Shown here: piece after piece, positions 62,801-64,000 of the stretch | Layout: each line of letters begins with the position of its first letter | Numbering within the stretch: the stretch's first letter is position 1 | NCBI GenBank assembly: GCA_949152475.1 | Contig: OX424558.1 | Span: forward strand, 35,536,651-35,600,650 | Source: Terebella lapidaria | Lineage: Eukaryota > Annelida > Polychaeta > Terebellida > Terebellidae | DNA: 64,000 nucleotides | Direction of reading: 5' to 3' | The notes under the pieces: model-generated | Seen by the model: the letters and a program-made list of their open reading frames with translations, nothing else | What the model was told of the DNA's origin: nothing | Databases searched by the model: none | Program-made: the position numbers and the translations under genes

Positions 62801-64000
62801 CCCCACGAAATGAAAGGGTATTTTTTTCCACATGATGAGGGCATGGAAACTCTCGGCGATGTGGTTGACATCAACGAAAAATGAAGGAATACTGTTGTTT
62901 ATATCAAATATGTTGTTTGTTAAGTGTTCAATATCACGTATCAATATCAAGAAGTCAGTTTTGATTTTAGCAGTTTTACCAAAAACAATGACGTTAATCA
63001 CCTTGGTGCCAAAATTCATAAAGAGGCAGTTGTAACCAAACAGTTACTTTTCGAATATTAGGTATCAGTAAATAATGCCGTGAATCAAGTTACCATATAT
63101 GTGGTGAGTGATGAGTCCATGTAGTCAGCCATCGTTCTATAACATCCGGCTAATGGTTGTTGATGATTCATATCGTTTTTTTTTGCATTTATTCTGATTT
63201 ATTCTACAATAGTGTATATATGATAATAAGTTGATACCGATTGGGAAGAGCTTTGGATGAAATTATAGAGGGGAGGGGGGGGGGGGGGGGTTACGTCAGA
63301 TATATTCATCATGGGGATTTTCAGACCGGTTTCACTGAATAGTTCATCGAAGAGTGTATATAATATAGGACTAATATAGGACTAGTTCATTGAAAGGTGT
63401 ATATAATATAGGAATATCTTTGATCTGACAGTATTTTCAACTCCTTTATATGACTTTGTCCTTCTGAACAGAGTCATACATCTGATTATTCCGACGTCAG
63501 CCAAAAGCTGTGGAAATTCTGCAGGATGGCTGGTAGTCTGTGGTATGTATTCGCATACACTAATTCTATTTATCTTGTTCACGAAGGCAACTTTATCTCC
63601 CTAGCAAACATGAAAAACAAGACAGTTGTAATGATATCTTCACAGTATGCTTACGACTGCGTAGCTGATGTAAATTGACTTAGAAGTTGAGATGTTTTCC
63701 TGTAGGATCATTTTTCCAATCGGAGCAACGCCCGAAAATAAAAAAAATCCATTGATTGAGGACCAGTGATTGATTCAAGACCCGTGGTTGGCAGGTGCAA
63801 GCTAAAACGTGACACACAAAACTGTGGTAACTAAATCCTCATCTGCAATCACAGTTCATCATTTTGCAACTATTTTGAATTAAAGACCATGTAACGTCGC
63901 AAAAGTTTTATCTCCATTCCCTTTTGGAATTGACTAGTATTTTGGCAGTATGTTACGACTCCGTAAAAACTACGTTTCTAACTGATGCAAATTGACTGAC
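59900..64000 (+). repeat. Array C unit D3, partial and shortened
   Basis: About 61370-61560 resembles 48500-48680 and 55750-55930. About 62400-62480 resembles 57050-57130. About 62560-62720 resembles 57215-57330. The unit is more diverged and shorter than D1/D2 and runs off the window. A local tandem of GAGGGCACTGGTTGTCCTT lies at 60293-60345, and a repeat of GTGTATATAATATAGGA at 63354-63414. No gene seen. Confidence 0.65.
63273..63290 (+). repeat. Poly-G tract, one of several
   Basis: Long G or C runs also lie at ~7145-7157, 15882-15899, 23552-23566, 25042-25053, 25094-25107, 49600-49614 and 60557-60568. In otherwise AT-rich DNA these stand out. Their lengths may be unreliable in the assembly. 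Confidence 0.8.

Overview
The window is gene-poor, AT-rich animal DNA with GT-AG introns and no rRNA, tRNA or CRISPR signal. The only recognisable genes belong to one DNA transposon. The mix of an ISL2EU-type element, several small inverted-repeat elements (MITEs) and long non-coding tandem duplications fits an invertebrate metazoan, plausibly marine. The sequence alone does not name the species.

Layout. (1) About 0.4-35.5 kb is a series of large direct duplications (array A). An older unit covers ~0.4-5.6 kb. Unit A1 (~5.6-16.5 kb) and unit A2 (~17.9-24.7 kb, continuing at 31.4-32.0 kb) are roughly 90-97% alike. A 1.3 kb block lies at their junction, and a more diverged unit A3 covers ~33.3-35.5 kb. 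(2) Unit A2 is split by a 6,700 bp ISL2EU-like transposon at 24736-31435. It has 15-bp near-perfect terminal inverted repeats and a 2-bp AT target duplication. The matching uninterrupted site survives in A1 at 16053-16054, which proves the insertion and both ends. (3) About 35.7-44.5 kb is a second array of three tandem units (array B). (4) About 45-64 kb is a third array of units of ~6.5 kb (array C). Short blocks are shared between arrays, so much of the window seems to come from repeated amplification of related sequence.

The transposon carries two convergent genes. On the + strand is a SAP/SWIM/YqaJ nuclease-like protein (25415-27952, five exon-like segments). On the - strand is a SAP-THAP-DDE transposase (31377-28846). 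The transposase has lost the middle of its THAP zinc finger and has a frameshift at an A8 run, so this copy is probably not self-sufficient. The YqaJ gene looks largely intact.

Several MITEs can be seen by comparing duplicated units: 492 bp at 9838, 131 bp at 13611, 863 bp at 15098, 420 bp at 32045, 533 bp at 49908, 133 bp at 56880, and 371 bp at 59286 with a clean empty site at 52.4 kb. Two of them are flanked by clear TTAA duplications. Two unrelated MITEs share a 12-mer identical to the core of the ZNF143/THAP11 promoter motif. A 308-bp stretch is perfectly identical between A1 and A2 although its flanks differ by ~6-14%; it contains a short ORF with a signal-peptide-like start.
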